NCBI GenBank assembly: GCA_965226245.1
Contig: CBDDCL010000015.1
Location: forward strand, 1,426,001 to 1,490,000
Source of the DNA: CBDCYS01 sp965226245
GTDB lineage: Bacteria > Acidobacteriota > Terriglobia > Bryobacterales > UBA6623
Length of the DNA stretch: 64,000 nt
Direction: 5' to 3'
Shown here: positions 17,427 through 25,353 of the stretch, piece by piece
Position numbering within the stretch: position 1 is the first letter of the stretch
Layout: every line of letters begins with the position of its first letter
Made by a program: the position numbers and the translations under genes
Notes under the pieces: model-generated
What the model was told of the DNA's origin: nothing
Seen by the model: only the letters and a program-made list of their open reading frames with translations
The model's database searches: none

Positions 17427-17504
17427 TGGCGTCCCCAGCGGGATTCGAACCCGCGTTGCCGCCGTGAAAGGGCGGTGTCCTAGGCCAGGCTAGACGATAG
17501 GGAC
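17427..17504 (-). tRNA. tRNA-Glu (UUC), CCA encoded
   Basis: The minus strand starts GTCCCTATCGTCTAG, has the anticodon stem-loop CGCCCTTTCACGGCGG (anticodon TTC) and the T-arm GCGGGTTCGAATCCCGC, and closes with TGGGGAC, discriminator G and CCA. All arms pair well. Integrase remnants nearby make its 3' end a plausible integration site, but no second attachment copy was found. Confidence 0.95.
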
Positions 17505-17779
17505 ATCCGTAGGGAGGAAGGCTGCATCGAACAGCTTTCTTCAGTCTATCGAGGAGCTGATGAGACCGTCAAATTGCGGCACGGGCCGAACTTGCGGAGC
17601 GGCCGTGGCGGTAGATCGATGAAGGGCCAGCGGCACTGACCCTCCGCTACCTCACGCGGACCAACCGCAACCAAAAGAGGGAGCGTGGCCGCTGGTGGAT
17701 GAGGCGCGTCGTAGCGGCTAACCCCTTCCTCACGGTCGGGGCTCCGAGTCGGCTTCCGAAATTTCTGCCACGCCAGCCG

Positions 17780-19777
17780 CTACGGGAGCGGGATTCCGAA
17801 CAGGGCTTCGACCAAGACCGGTTCCTCGCCTCGAAAGGCGGGCAGGAATTCCCAAGATCGCAGGTGCGCCAGAATCGTGTTGTCGGTTTGCGGGTCGGCC
17901 CCTCGCACCACTTTGAGGTTGCCGAGGGCGCCTTCCTCATCGACCGTGGCATAAACCATGACGCGGGAGGGGCGCTGCAAGTTCGGGTCCCTTACCTGTT
18001 CGAGATGCAACGCTTTCTTCTCGCGGGGAAACGGCGGCGCCACTTTCTTGCGCGGTGTGATGCGGACAACACCACTCGAAACGTCAAGCCGCCGGTTTGT
18101 CGAGTCGGGGATACAGAACTGGAGCGTCCACTTTCGAGGGGCCTCCGGCACTTCGATATGCACGCTGTAGATTGGACTCCCCTTGAGTACACCGTTCATA
18201 TCCTGAAAGTTCGTCTGGGCGTTGGAGACGAGGATAATGCCGTACTGTTTGCGCGGAAGCGGTTTAAGGCCCGTTTTTGCGTCTCCCCCGCCGGTTCCGG
18301 ATTCCTCCGCGGAATCAGTTCCTGAAGGATCACCGCCGGAAGCCACGGCGACTTCGGTTTCCGAACCCTCCGATTCCGCATCACTGGCGCCCGCCTGCTG
18401 GGAATCCGCCGGGCCGCTGGCTTCTCCACTGCCTAAGCCCTTGCCGCCGGTGTTCTCGGCAACTTCAACCGCGCGGCCGTCCGTCTCCGGGTCGTCCTCC
18501 TCTGCCACGGCAGCGGTTTCTGTCGAAGGATCGCCCTCGGCGTCCGGGCCTCCCACGGCATTCGGCGCGGCGGCCAGCGTTTCGGCCGTCTCCGAGCCGT
18601 CGGCGGCTCCTTCGGCGTCTACTCCGTCTGCCTCGCCTCCCTCGACGACGGAATCGGACGCCGATGCGAGCTCACCTTCGACGACGGCGGCGGATGTCCC
18701 TTCCAAAGAGTCGGCGGCGGACCCCGGAGGCATATCCAAGGAATTGTCAATCGTTCCCAGCCGAAGCCCCATCTCGAGCAAGAACGTCGGACTCAACGGG
18801 TTCGGTTCTTGATGGAGAGCAACGAGGGCGGTCGAGCTGTCACCCTCGGAGAGGACTGGCAATTGCGGAAGGGGCTCCAACGGTGGCATGACACCGCGGA
18901 TCGGTGTCACCGCGGCCGTCGGCATAGGTAAAACCGGGTCGTCGATGACCACGGGGCTCGGATCGATTTGCAAGTCCGCGAGCGAAGCCTCTGTGTTCGG
19001 TGCAACCAACTGCGGCTCGGTATCGGGTAGCTCCCAGCGGTCCACCGTGTCGGGAACCTTGTGTCCGGGATCGACAATCTGCGCGTTTTCGAGTTCCCTC
19101 GGATTCGGGGTCCACGCGAGCACCGGCGGAAGCTGCGGCGCGTAGTCAGGCGGGAACTCCAATGCCAAGTCCGGTTGCAGAATTATGTCGCGAAGAGCGG
19201 GGTCGCTCGGCGCAATCTCGGGCAAGACAACTTTGAAGAACGGCTGAAAAACCTCCTTCTGTTCCTTGGGAGCGAGCTTGAGAGCAGGTTTCGGCGCGGG
19301 CTCGGCAGGAGCCTTTGCTTTGGCGGCCGGCTCGGACTCCTCAGCTATCCGCGGCGGCGGCGCTCCCTTCGGCGCGGGCTTCTCTTCGGGCTTTTCTTTG
19401 TCTTCCTTGGTTAGCTCCTTAATATCACCCGGAGTGACCAGCGGTATGTCGGGGATCCGATATTCCAGCAGCACCAGTTCGTTCAAAGAGTATTGGGGCA
19501 CGAGTGCGTCCGGAAACACAACCTCGAACCAGGGGACCAGCGCGATCCCCAGCATGTGAAGGAAGAGCGACCCGATGAAGCTGAGCCCGCGCGCGGTCTC
19601 CTGGACCGCTAATTGCTGGAACAGGGGCGCCGGGTCGTCGCGGGAATGGGGTCGCGCCAGGGTGAGGCTCGGGCCGAGTTTTGACCGGGCGATGTAGAAA
19701 AGAGCCAGAACGAACAGAACGGCCGAGACCAATCCGAGGACAATATCGAAGACCGCAATCTCGGGTAGCGTAACCAT
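17780..19777 (-). CDS. TonB-like energy transducer with long acidic linker
   Basis: 665 residues. Two hydrophobic segments lie near the N-terminus (about residues 10-30 and 65-85). A Lys/Pro/Glu-rich stretch (KEDKEKPEEKPAPKGAPPP) follows, then a very long low-complexity acidic Ser/Gly/Ala region (about 370-530). A C-terminal TonB-type domain closes it (SRVMVYATVDEEGALGNLKV, LRSWEFLPAF). The family role is to couple the inner-membrane proton-motive force to outer-membrane receptors. The linker is unusually long and acidic where TonB normally has only a Pro-rich spacer. No ExbB/ExbD genes are adjacent. A receptor gene lies at 30160 but is broken. Confidence 0.7.
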   Translation of the reverse strand: MVTLPEIAVFDIVLGLVSAVLFVLALFYIARSKLGPSLTLARPHSRDDPAPLFQQLAVQETARGLSFIGSLFLHMLGIALVPWFEVVFPDALVPQYSLNELVLLEYRIPDIPLVTPGDIKELTKEDKEKPEEKPAPKGAPPPRIAEESEPAAKAKAPAEPAPKPALKLAPKEQKEVFQPFFKVVLPEIAPSDPALRDIILQPDLALEFPPDYAPQLPPVLAWTPNPRELENAQIVDPGHKVPDTVDRWELPDTEPQLVAPNTEASLADLQIDPSPVVIDDPVLPMPTAAVTPIRGVMPPLEPLPQLPVLSEGDSSTALVALHQEPNPLSPTFLLEMGLRLGTIDNSLDMPPGSAADSLEGTSAAVVEGELASASDSVVEGGEADGVDAEGAADGSETAETLAAAPNAVGGPDAEGDPSTETAAVAEEDDPETDGRAVEVAENTGGKGLGSGEASGPADSQQAGASDAESEGSETEVAVASGGDPSGTDSAEESGTGGGDAKTGLKPLPRKQYGIILVSNAQTNFQDMNGVLKGSPIYSVHIEVPEAPRKWTLQFCIPDSTNRRLDVSSGVVRITPRKKVAPPFPREKKALHLEQVRDPNLQRPSRVMVYATVDEEGALGNLKVVRGADPQTDNTILAHLRSWEFLPAFRGEEPVLVEALFGIPLP

Positions 19778-20122
19778 TTTGGCGGTGAGTGCCGGAAGGT
19801 GTTACTGCTAGTTTAGAAACCTTGGTACCGAACCGGAATCGGGTAATGCCATTAACCCGTCATAAATATTTCGACCTAGCCCATTCTCGGTGCGTAGACA
19901 CCCGTACAACGCAATACTTGTTGATGTATGCCGGTCCCGATGGTGAAAACGATCGGATCTCGTCGTGGCCGTGCATCATTGTGCGCTGTTTGCGATCATA
20001 GCAGGATGTTGATTCCGGCAGCGGGCGCTTCCCCACGCTTCTGGGTCGGGTGAGCGAGCTCAAGTTCCCGGATAACGCCGGATCGGGACGAAGATCGGCT
20101 GCGAGATCGGGAGTAGGCGCGA
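19778..20122. other. Divergent intergenic region
   Basis: About 345 bp lie between divergently read genes, so promoters for both are expected, but no clear -35/-10 pair stands out. A 19-bp direct repeat, GACGAAGATCGGCTGCGAG, lies at 20087-20105 and again inside the helicase start at 20147-20165, exactly 60 bp apart. Confidence 0.5.
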
Positions 20123-23110
20123 ATGATCGTCTTGCACGCGGCGTTTGACGAAGATCGGCTGCGAGTGTGGGCGGAGCCCGAGGCGGGCAAAGCCACGCTG
20201 CTAGCGGCCGTCGCCGAGTTGGGAGCGGAATTCAAGTATGGCAAGCGGGCAGCCGGGAAAGCAGTGGCATGGCTTCCGGCGCGGCAAGGGAAACCGGTCC
20301 CATCCAGCGCGCTGCTCAGCGATGCCTCTCCCTCCAATGAGGAGTGCTCTCTTGCCCCGTCCATCGTAACGACGCTCCCGCTGCGCGCGGCGCAAGCCGT
20401 TGATCTGTTGGCGGCGTGTGCCGGGAAACGCATGCTGGCCCCCAGCGTTTTAATTGGTGAAGATCTCGCCTACTGGACTGCGGCGCTGCACTTCGCCGCC
20501 GGCTTGGTGACGCGCGGCCAGTTCCTGCCGGGGCTGCAAGCCGAGAATAACGGCTACGCGGCTCGCTGGACCCCGGTGTTCGCCGGACGGGAACTAGCAC
20601 GGCTGCATGCGCTCGCCAAAGCGATGCCGCCCGCGACCCGGGCGCTCACCCCGGAGGCAGACGACACGGCGCCGGATACCCCCGCGGAAACGGTGCTGGC
20701 TGCGTTCGCCGGCTTCCTTCTCGACGCGCTGGTGCGCGCATCCGCCGCCCAGGCCAAACCGCGCGTAGTCGAAAGCATTCACGACCGCTGGCTCCAAGCA
20801 CTGACAGCCGCGGACAGGGCGATACCCGGTGGCGCCGAAGTCAAGACGCTGGCGGACGAGGTGGAGCGGTGGCAGCGGACCATCCAGGTGTCCGTGCGCG
20901 CGCCGTTCCGCCTGTGCTTCCGCCTGGAAGAGCCGCCACGGGACAAGCAGCCCTGGCAGGTTCAGTATCTGCTGCAGGGCGCCAAGGACCCCAGCCTCAT
21001 TCTCCCGGCGGCACAGGCCTGGCAGCCGAAACGTGCGGTGCTGGCGGCGCTGGCGCAGGATCCTTCCGCCATCCGGGAGCAGTTATTGGTCTCGCTGGGG
21101 CAGGCGGCGGGGATTTGCCCGCGTGTCGAGGCCAGTCTCAAGAAACGCGCGCCGGAGGGTTACAGCACGGACGCCGCCGGAGCGTACGAGTTCCTGCGCG
21201 AGCGGGCGCCAGCGCTCGAGCAGAGCGGGTTCGGGGTGATGCTGCCGGCCTGGTGGACGCGCGGCGGCGCCGGAGTGCGGCTCAAAGCTCGGGCGCGCGT
21301 GAAGAGCGGCCCGGCGAGTGCCGGCGGCCTCACGCTGGACGCCCTGGTGAAATTCAATTGGGAGCTGGCACTCGGGGATAAAAAGATCTCAAAAGCTGAA
21401 TTGGCGGCGCTGGCGCGGCTGAAGGCGCCTTTGGTGAAGTTGCGCGGGCAATGGGTGGAGGTAAACGCGGCCGATATCCAGATGGCGCTGGACTTCCTCA
21501 ACAAAAGCGGCTCTGGCGAGACCAGCGTCCGCAACGTGGTGCGGATGTCACTCGGCCTGGAACAGGCCGGCCCGCTCGAAGTGGACGGCGTGGCGGCGAC
21601 GGGCTGGGTGAAGGGTCTGCTGGCCCAGTTGGAGGGGTCTGCGCCGTTCGAGGAAATCCTTCAGCCAAAAGGACTGAACGGAGAGTTGCGGCCGTATCAG
21701 CAGCGCGGCTACTCGTGGCTCGACTTCCTGAAGCGCTTCGGGCTGGGCGCCTGCTTGGCCGACGATATGGGCTTGGGCAAGACCATTCAGGCGCTGGCGC
21801 TCATCCAACGGGATTGGGCAGCGGGCGAACGGCGTCCGGTGCTGCTGGTGTGTCCCACGTCGGTCGTCGGGAACTGGCAGAAAGAAGCGGCGCGCTTCAC
21901 ACCGGAGTTGGCCGTGCTGGTGCACCATGGCGTCGCACGCAACCGCGGCGCGGCCTTTCAGTCGCAGGCCTCGCAGCACGCCATCGTGGTTTCCAGTTAC
22001 GCCCTGCTGCATCGCGACCAGGAAATCCTGCGCAACGTGGACTGGGCCGGGGTGATCTTGGACGAAGCGCAGAACATCAAGAATCCGGAAACCAAACAGG
22101 CGCGGGCGGCGCGCTCACTGGCAAGCGGTTACCGCATCACGATGACGGGCACGCCGGTCGAGAACAACGTGGGCGACTTGTGGAGCCTGATGGAGTTTCT
22201 CAACCCGGGCTTTCTTGGTTCGCACAGTGCATTTCGGAAACGCTTCTTCCTGCCGATCCACGTCTACTCCGATCGGAATGCGGCGGAGCGGTTGCGGCGC
22301 GTCACCGGCCCGTTCATTCTCCGGAGGCTGAAGACGGACAAGAGCATCATCGCGGATCTGCCCGAAAAGCTCGAGATGAAAGTGTTCTGCAACTTGACCA
22401 AAGAGCAGGCGTCGCTTTACGAAGCCGTGGTCAAGGACGCCCAAACCGCTATCGAGTCGGCGGAGGGCATCGAGCGTAAGGGTCTCGTGCTGGCGACGCT
22501 GATGAAGCTCAAGCAGGTCTGCAACCATCCGGCGCAATTCTTGCAGGATCAGTCAGCGATTCCGGGGCGCAGCGGAAAACTGGCGCGGCTTGCAGAGATG
22601 ATCGAGGAGACCCTGGACGTCGGGGACCGCTCGCTGATCTTTACGCAGTTCAGCAAAATGGGGAAGATCCTCAGGCACCACCTGCAGGAAACGTTCGGCG
22701 TCGAGGTACTGTTCCTGCACGGCGGCACGCCGAGGAAACAACGCGACCGGATGGTGGAAAGTTTCGCGCGGGAGGACGGTCCGCGAATCTTCTTATTGTC
22801 CCTCAAGGCCGGCGGAACGGGCCTGAATCTGACGAGCGCCAGCCACGTTTTCCACTTTGACCGCTGGTGGAACCCGGCGGTGGAGAACCAGGCCACCGAC
22901 CGCGCATTTCGCATCGGACAGACTAAGAACGTACAGGTGCACAAGTTCGTCTGCGCGGGGACGCTGGAAGAGAAAATCGATGAGATGATCGAGCGTAAGA
23001 AGGAAGTGGCGGGACGCGTGGTGGGCACGGGCGAGGCCTGGTTGACCAAGCTTTCCAACACCGAACTGCGAAAGCTGTTCGCATTGCGCAAAGACGCCGT
23101 GGGAGAGTGA
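20123..23110 (+). CDS. SNF2-family DNA/RNA helicase-like ATPase
   Basis: 995 residues. An N-terminal bacterial SNF2-associated region (about 1-520) is followed by the two-lobe ATPase. Motif I ADDMGLGKTIQALAL is near residue 546, motif II ILDEAQNIKNP near 645, motif III TMTGTPVENNVGDLWSL near 672, then LFLHGGTPRKQRDRM near 861, LSLKAGGTGLNLTSA, and motif VI QATDRAFRIGQT near 926. Such RapA/HepA-like proteins remodel nucleoprotein complexes or recycle RNA polymerase; the substrate here is unknown. The ATG is preceded by GGGAG at good spacing. The next gene follows directly, and the pair is a known co-occurring arrangement. Confidence 0.93.
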   Translation: MIVLHAAFDEDRLRVWAEPEAGKATLLAAVAELGAEFKYGKRAAGKAVAWLPARQGKPVPSSALLSDASPSNEECSLAPSIVTTLPLRAAQAVDLLAACAGKRMLAPSVLIGEDLAYWTAALHFAAGLVTRGQFLPGLQAENNGYAARWTPVFAGRELARLHALAKAMPPATRALTPEADDTAPDTPAETVLAAFAGFLLDALVRASAAQAKPRVVESIHDRWLQALTAADRAIPGGAEVKTLADEVERWQRTIQVSVRAPFRLCFRLEEPPRDKQPWQVQYLLQGAKDPSLILPAAQAWQPKRAVLAALAQDPSAIREQLLVSLGQAAGICPRVEASLKKRAPEGYSTDAAGAYEFLRERAPALEQSGFGVMLPAWWTRGGAGVRLKARARVKSGPASAGGLTLDALVKFNWELALGDKKISKAELAALARLKAPLVKLRGQWVEVNAADIQMALDFLNKSGSGETSVRNVVRMSLGLEQAGPLEVDGVAATGWVKGLLAQLEGSAPFEEILQPKGLNGELRPYQQRGYSWLDFLKRFGLGACLADDMGLGKTIQALALIQRDWAAGERRPVLLVCPTSVVGNWQKEAARFTPELAVLVHHGVARNRGAAFQSQASQHAIVVSSYALLHRDQEILRNVDWAGVILDEAQNIKNPETKQARAARSLASGYRITMTGTPVENNVGDLWSLMEFLNPGFLGSHSAFRKRFFLPIHVYSDRNAAERLRRVTGPFILRRLKTDKSIIADLPEKLEMKVFCNLTKEQASLYEAVVKDAQTAIESAEGIERKGLVLATLMKLKQVCNHPAQFLQDQSAIPGRSGKLARLAEMIEETLDVGDRSLIFTQFSKMGKILRHHLQETFGVEVLFLHGGTPRKQRDRMVESFAREDGPRIFLLSLKAGGTGLNLTSASHVFHFDRWWNPAVENQATDRAFRIGQTKNVQVHKFVCAGTLEEKIDEMIERKKEVAGRVVGTGEAWLTKLSNTELRKLFALRKDAVGE

Positions 23111-23112
23111 CG

Positions 23113-23973
23113 ATGGGGCGCTGGGATTTCTACGACCGCTACTACCCGCCTTCGCGGCCGCTGGCGGCGAAAGGCGGTATCCGGGCGCAGTCCAAGCGGG
23201 GCGCCTTTGGCCAGAGTTGGTGGGCGAAGCGATGGACGGCCGTGCTCGATGGGTTCCATATCGGGGCCCGCCTGCAGCGCGGCCGGCGGTACGCGCGCAG
23301 CGGCCAGGTGCTGTCGATCGATATCGAGAAGGGGAAGATCACGGCGCGGGTGCAGGGGTCGCGTGCGAAGCCCTACTCGATCATCATCAAGGTGAAGACA
23401 CTCCCGAAAACGGCATGGCGCAAGGTGGCGAAGGTGTTGTCGGGCCAAGCGGTGTTCGCCTCGAAACTGCTTGCTGGGGAGATGCCCGACGAGATGGAGG
23501 AGGTGTTTCGCGGCGCGGGCGTGTCGCTGTTCCCCGAGCGCTACAAGGACCTCGCGACCGATTGCTCGTGTCCTGACTGGTCCAACCCCTGCAAGCATAT
23601 TGCCGCGGCATACTATCTGCTCGGCGAGGAATTCGACCGCGACCCGTTTCTGATCTTCAAGATGCGCGGGATGAGCCGCGAGGGGTTTCTCGATCTGCTG
23701 GGCGAGAGCGGGGCCGGCCAGCAGCCCCATTCAGGGCAACCGGAGAAGTTGCCGCCCGAACCGCTTCCCCGCGAGCCCGCGCTGTTTTGGGCGGCCGGCG
23801 TCATTCCGGAAGACTTGGCCGGAGAGGCGCCGGTCGCGCCCGTGGGAGCCGCCCTGCCGCGGCGCTTGGGAAAATTCCCATTCTGGCGCGGAAGCCAGAA
23901 TTTTTTCGGCTTCCTCGAAACGGTCTACACCCAGGCTTCCGCCCGGTCGGAGGACACCTTGACGGGCAGGTGA
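23113..23973 (+). CDS. SWIM zinc-finger protein
   Basis: 286 residues from ATG 23113, 2 bp after the helicase stop; a GTG at 23107 overlapping the stop is also possible. The SWIM motif C.C..(n)C.H appears as DCSCPDWSNPCKHIAA near residue 150. The N-terminus (GRWDFYDRYYPPSRPL, FGQSWWAKRW) matches the bacterial SWIM proteins found beside SNF2 ATPases. The role is probably DNA or protein binding in partnership with the helicase, inferred from operon structure only. The C-terminus (after about 200) is Pro/Glu-rich and poorly conserved in appearance. Confidence 0.88.
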   Translation: MGRWDFYDRYYPPSRPLAAKGGIRAQSKRGAFGQSWWAKRWTAVLDGFHIGARLQRGRRYARSGQVLSIDIEKGKITARVQGSRAKPYSIIIKVKTLPKTAWRKVAKVLSGQAVFASKLLAGEMPDEMEEVFRGAGVSLFPERYKDLATDCSCPDWSNPCKHIAAAYYLLGEEFDRDPFLIFKMRGMSREGFLDLLGESGAGQQPHSGQPEKLPPEPLPREPALFWAAGVIPEDLAGEAPVAPVGAALPRRLGKFPFWRGSQNFFGFLETVYTQASARSEDTLTGR

Positions 23974-24085
23974 CACCTGGCTGTTCACTCAACGTTCTTT
24001 AAGGCCCTCAGGGGGCGCCGGATACGAGCACGGCGCGTCGGGCCGCAACCAATGGGCGTGAGCCTCGCTGCGACGATCGACGTTT

Positions 24086-24111
24086 GCACCCCTCACTGGC
24101 GCTCGGGGCTC
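24086..24111 (-). repeat. Single arm of dispersed palindromic repeat
   Basis: Read on the minus strand this is GAGCCCCGAGCGCCAGTGAG followed by GGGTGC. It matches the arms of the paired repeats at 29779-29928 and 54051-54165 and the single arm at 52980-53007. It lies in the 278-bp gap before the sirtuin gene, together with two AAGTTGTTGA motifs (24146 and 24198). Confidence 0.7.
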
Positions 24112-24251
24112 GGTATCATGCGCGGTTACCTAACGCGAGCCCCCGAAGTTGTTGAAAACGGGGGAGTAGGGGTGCTTCTTGCAGGCGCCCCGGCGCTAAG
24201 TTGTTGATGTCAATAGGATCGGCCCACACGCCGTGATACGATGTCGATGAA

Positions 24252-25004
24252 GTGAGCGTTAAGCAAGGCCGACAGTGGATCGCGGAGGCTCGGAGCATCG
24301 TTGCCTTTACCGGGGCGGGAATCTCGACCGAATCGGGAATACCGGACTTCCGCAGTCCCAACGGCGTTTGGGCGCGAAATCGCACAATCTACTTCGACGA
24401 GTTCGTCCAAAACGAGCAAGACCGCGTCGAGTACTGGCGTCAGAAGGTGGAAAGCTGGCCTGACATGCGCAACGCTCAGCCAAACGCCGGGCACCTCGCC
24501 TTTGTGGATTTGGCACGCCGGGGCAAACTGAAGGCGATGATTACGCAGAATATCGACGGCCTTCACCAGCGCTCCGGACTCGATCCCGCTCTCATCCTCG
24601 AGTTGCACGGCACAACGGCGGAAGCTGCCTGCTTGCGGTGCGCGGATCGCATCCCAATGGATGAGGCCGTGGCGCGAGTTCAGGGCGGCGAACAGGCGCC
24701 GCGCTGCGGCCGCTGTGGAGGACTGCTCAAACCCGCCACCGTGTCGTTCGGGCAGTCGATGCCACCCGATGTGCTTCGCAAAGCCGAGGAGGCCGCGGTT
24801 TCCTGTGAGGTTTTCCTTGCGGTTGGTTCGTCGTTAGTGGTGCATCCGGCGGCCGGGCTGCCTTTGCTGGCAAAGCGTGCGGGCGCCAAGCTGGTCATCC
24901 TCAATCGGACCAAAACGCCGCTGGACGAGCTGGCGGATTTGGTGGTCAACGATGAGATCGGCAAAGTTTTGCCAGAGATGGTACAAAGCGGTCCGCCGAA
25001 CTAG
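24252..25004 (+). CDS. Sirtuin-type NAD-dependent protein deacylase
   Basis: 250 residues from a GTG. Family motifs are all present: GAGISTESGIPDFRSP (NAD-binding, residues about 21-36), TQNIDGLHQRSG (about 96), the catalytic LHGTT (His about 118), four zinc cysteines in CLRC and CGRCGG, and VGSSLVVHPAAGLP (about 190). It would remove acyl groups from lysines using NAD+ in the cytoplasm. Acyl specificity cannot be settled from sequence: the loop after the NAD motif is RSPNGVWARN, and no clear Y..R succinyl signature is seen. It appears monocistronic. Confidence 0.93.
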   Translation: MSVKQGRQWIAEARSIVAFTGAGISTESGIPDFRSPNGVWARNRTIYFDEFVQNEQDRVEYWRQKVESWPDMRNAQPNAGHLAFVDLARRGKLKAMITQNIDGLHQRSGLDPALILELHGTTAEAACLRCADRIPMDEAVARVQGGEQAPRCGRCGGLLKPATVSFGQSMPPDVLRKAEEAAVSCEVFLAVGSSLVVHPAAGLPLLAKRAGAKLVILNRTKTPLDELADLVVNDEIGKVLPEMVQSGPPN

Positions 25005-25022
25005 TCCGTGCGTGCGCGGCGA

Positions 25023-25124
25023 TGGCTTGAGATCCTTTCCGGCGATCCGACCCTTGGCGGCAAGCCCTTCTTTCTCTACTGCCCGTTTAGCGCCCCGCAC
25101 GACCCGTTTCAAGGACCGGAGAGT
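25023..25124 (+). pseudogene. Sulfatase internal fragment
   Basis: A short open stretch reads ILSGDPTLGGKPFFLYCPF, SAPHDPFQGP. This is the KPFFLY.PF.APH.P block conserved in arylsulfatases and present in the intact gene at 46450 as KPFLLYFPLPAPHKP. No flanking domains remain. The rest of the gap 25005-25353 shows nothing recognisable apart from a TAAGTTGTTAAAA motif at 25171. Confidence 0.5.
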
Positions 25125-25353
25125 ACCGCTCGACGGCCGGTAACCAAAAAGTCACCCAGTGTATTGGGGTTAAGTTGTTAAAAATTTGAGGGAAAGGTTT
25201 GTGACTGAACGGACGGTTCTTGCAATGAAACAGTGATCGGCGTTCCCAACACTGCGGCCCAACTTCGGCGGAGACACCTCTGACCGGCCGCTAGCGCCAA
25301 GCCCCTACGGTGCGGGCAATGTACCAGGGAGAAAGGAAATCGCCGCCTACTAG

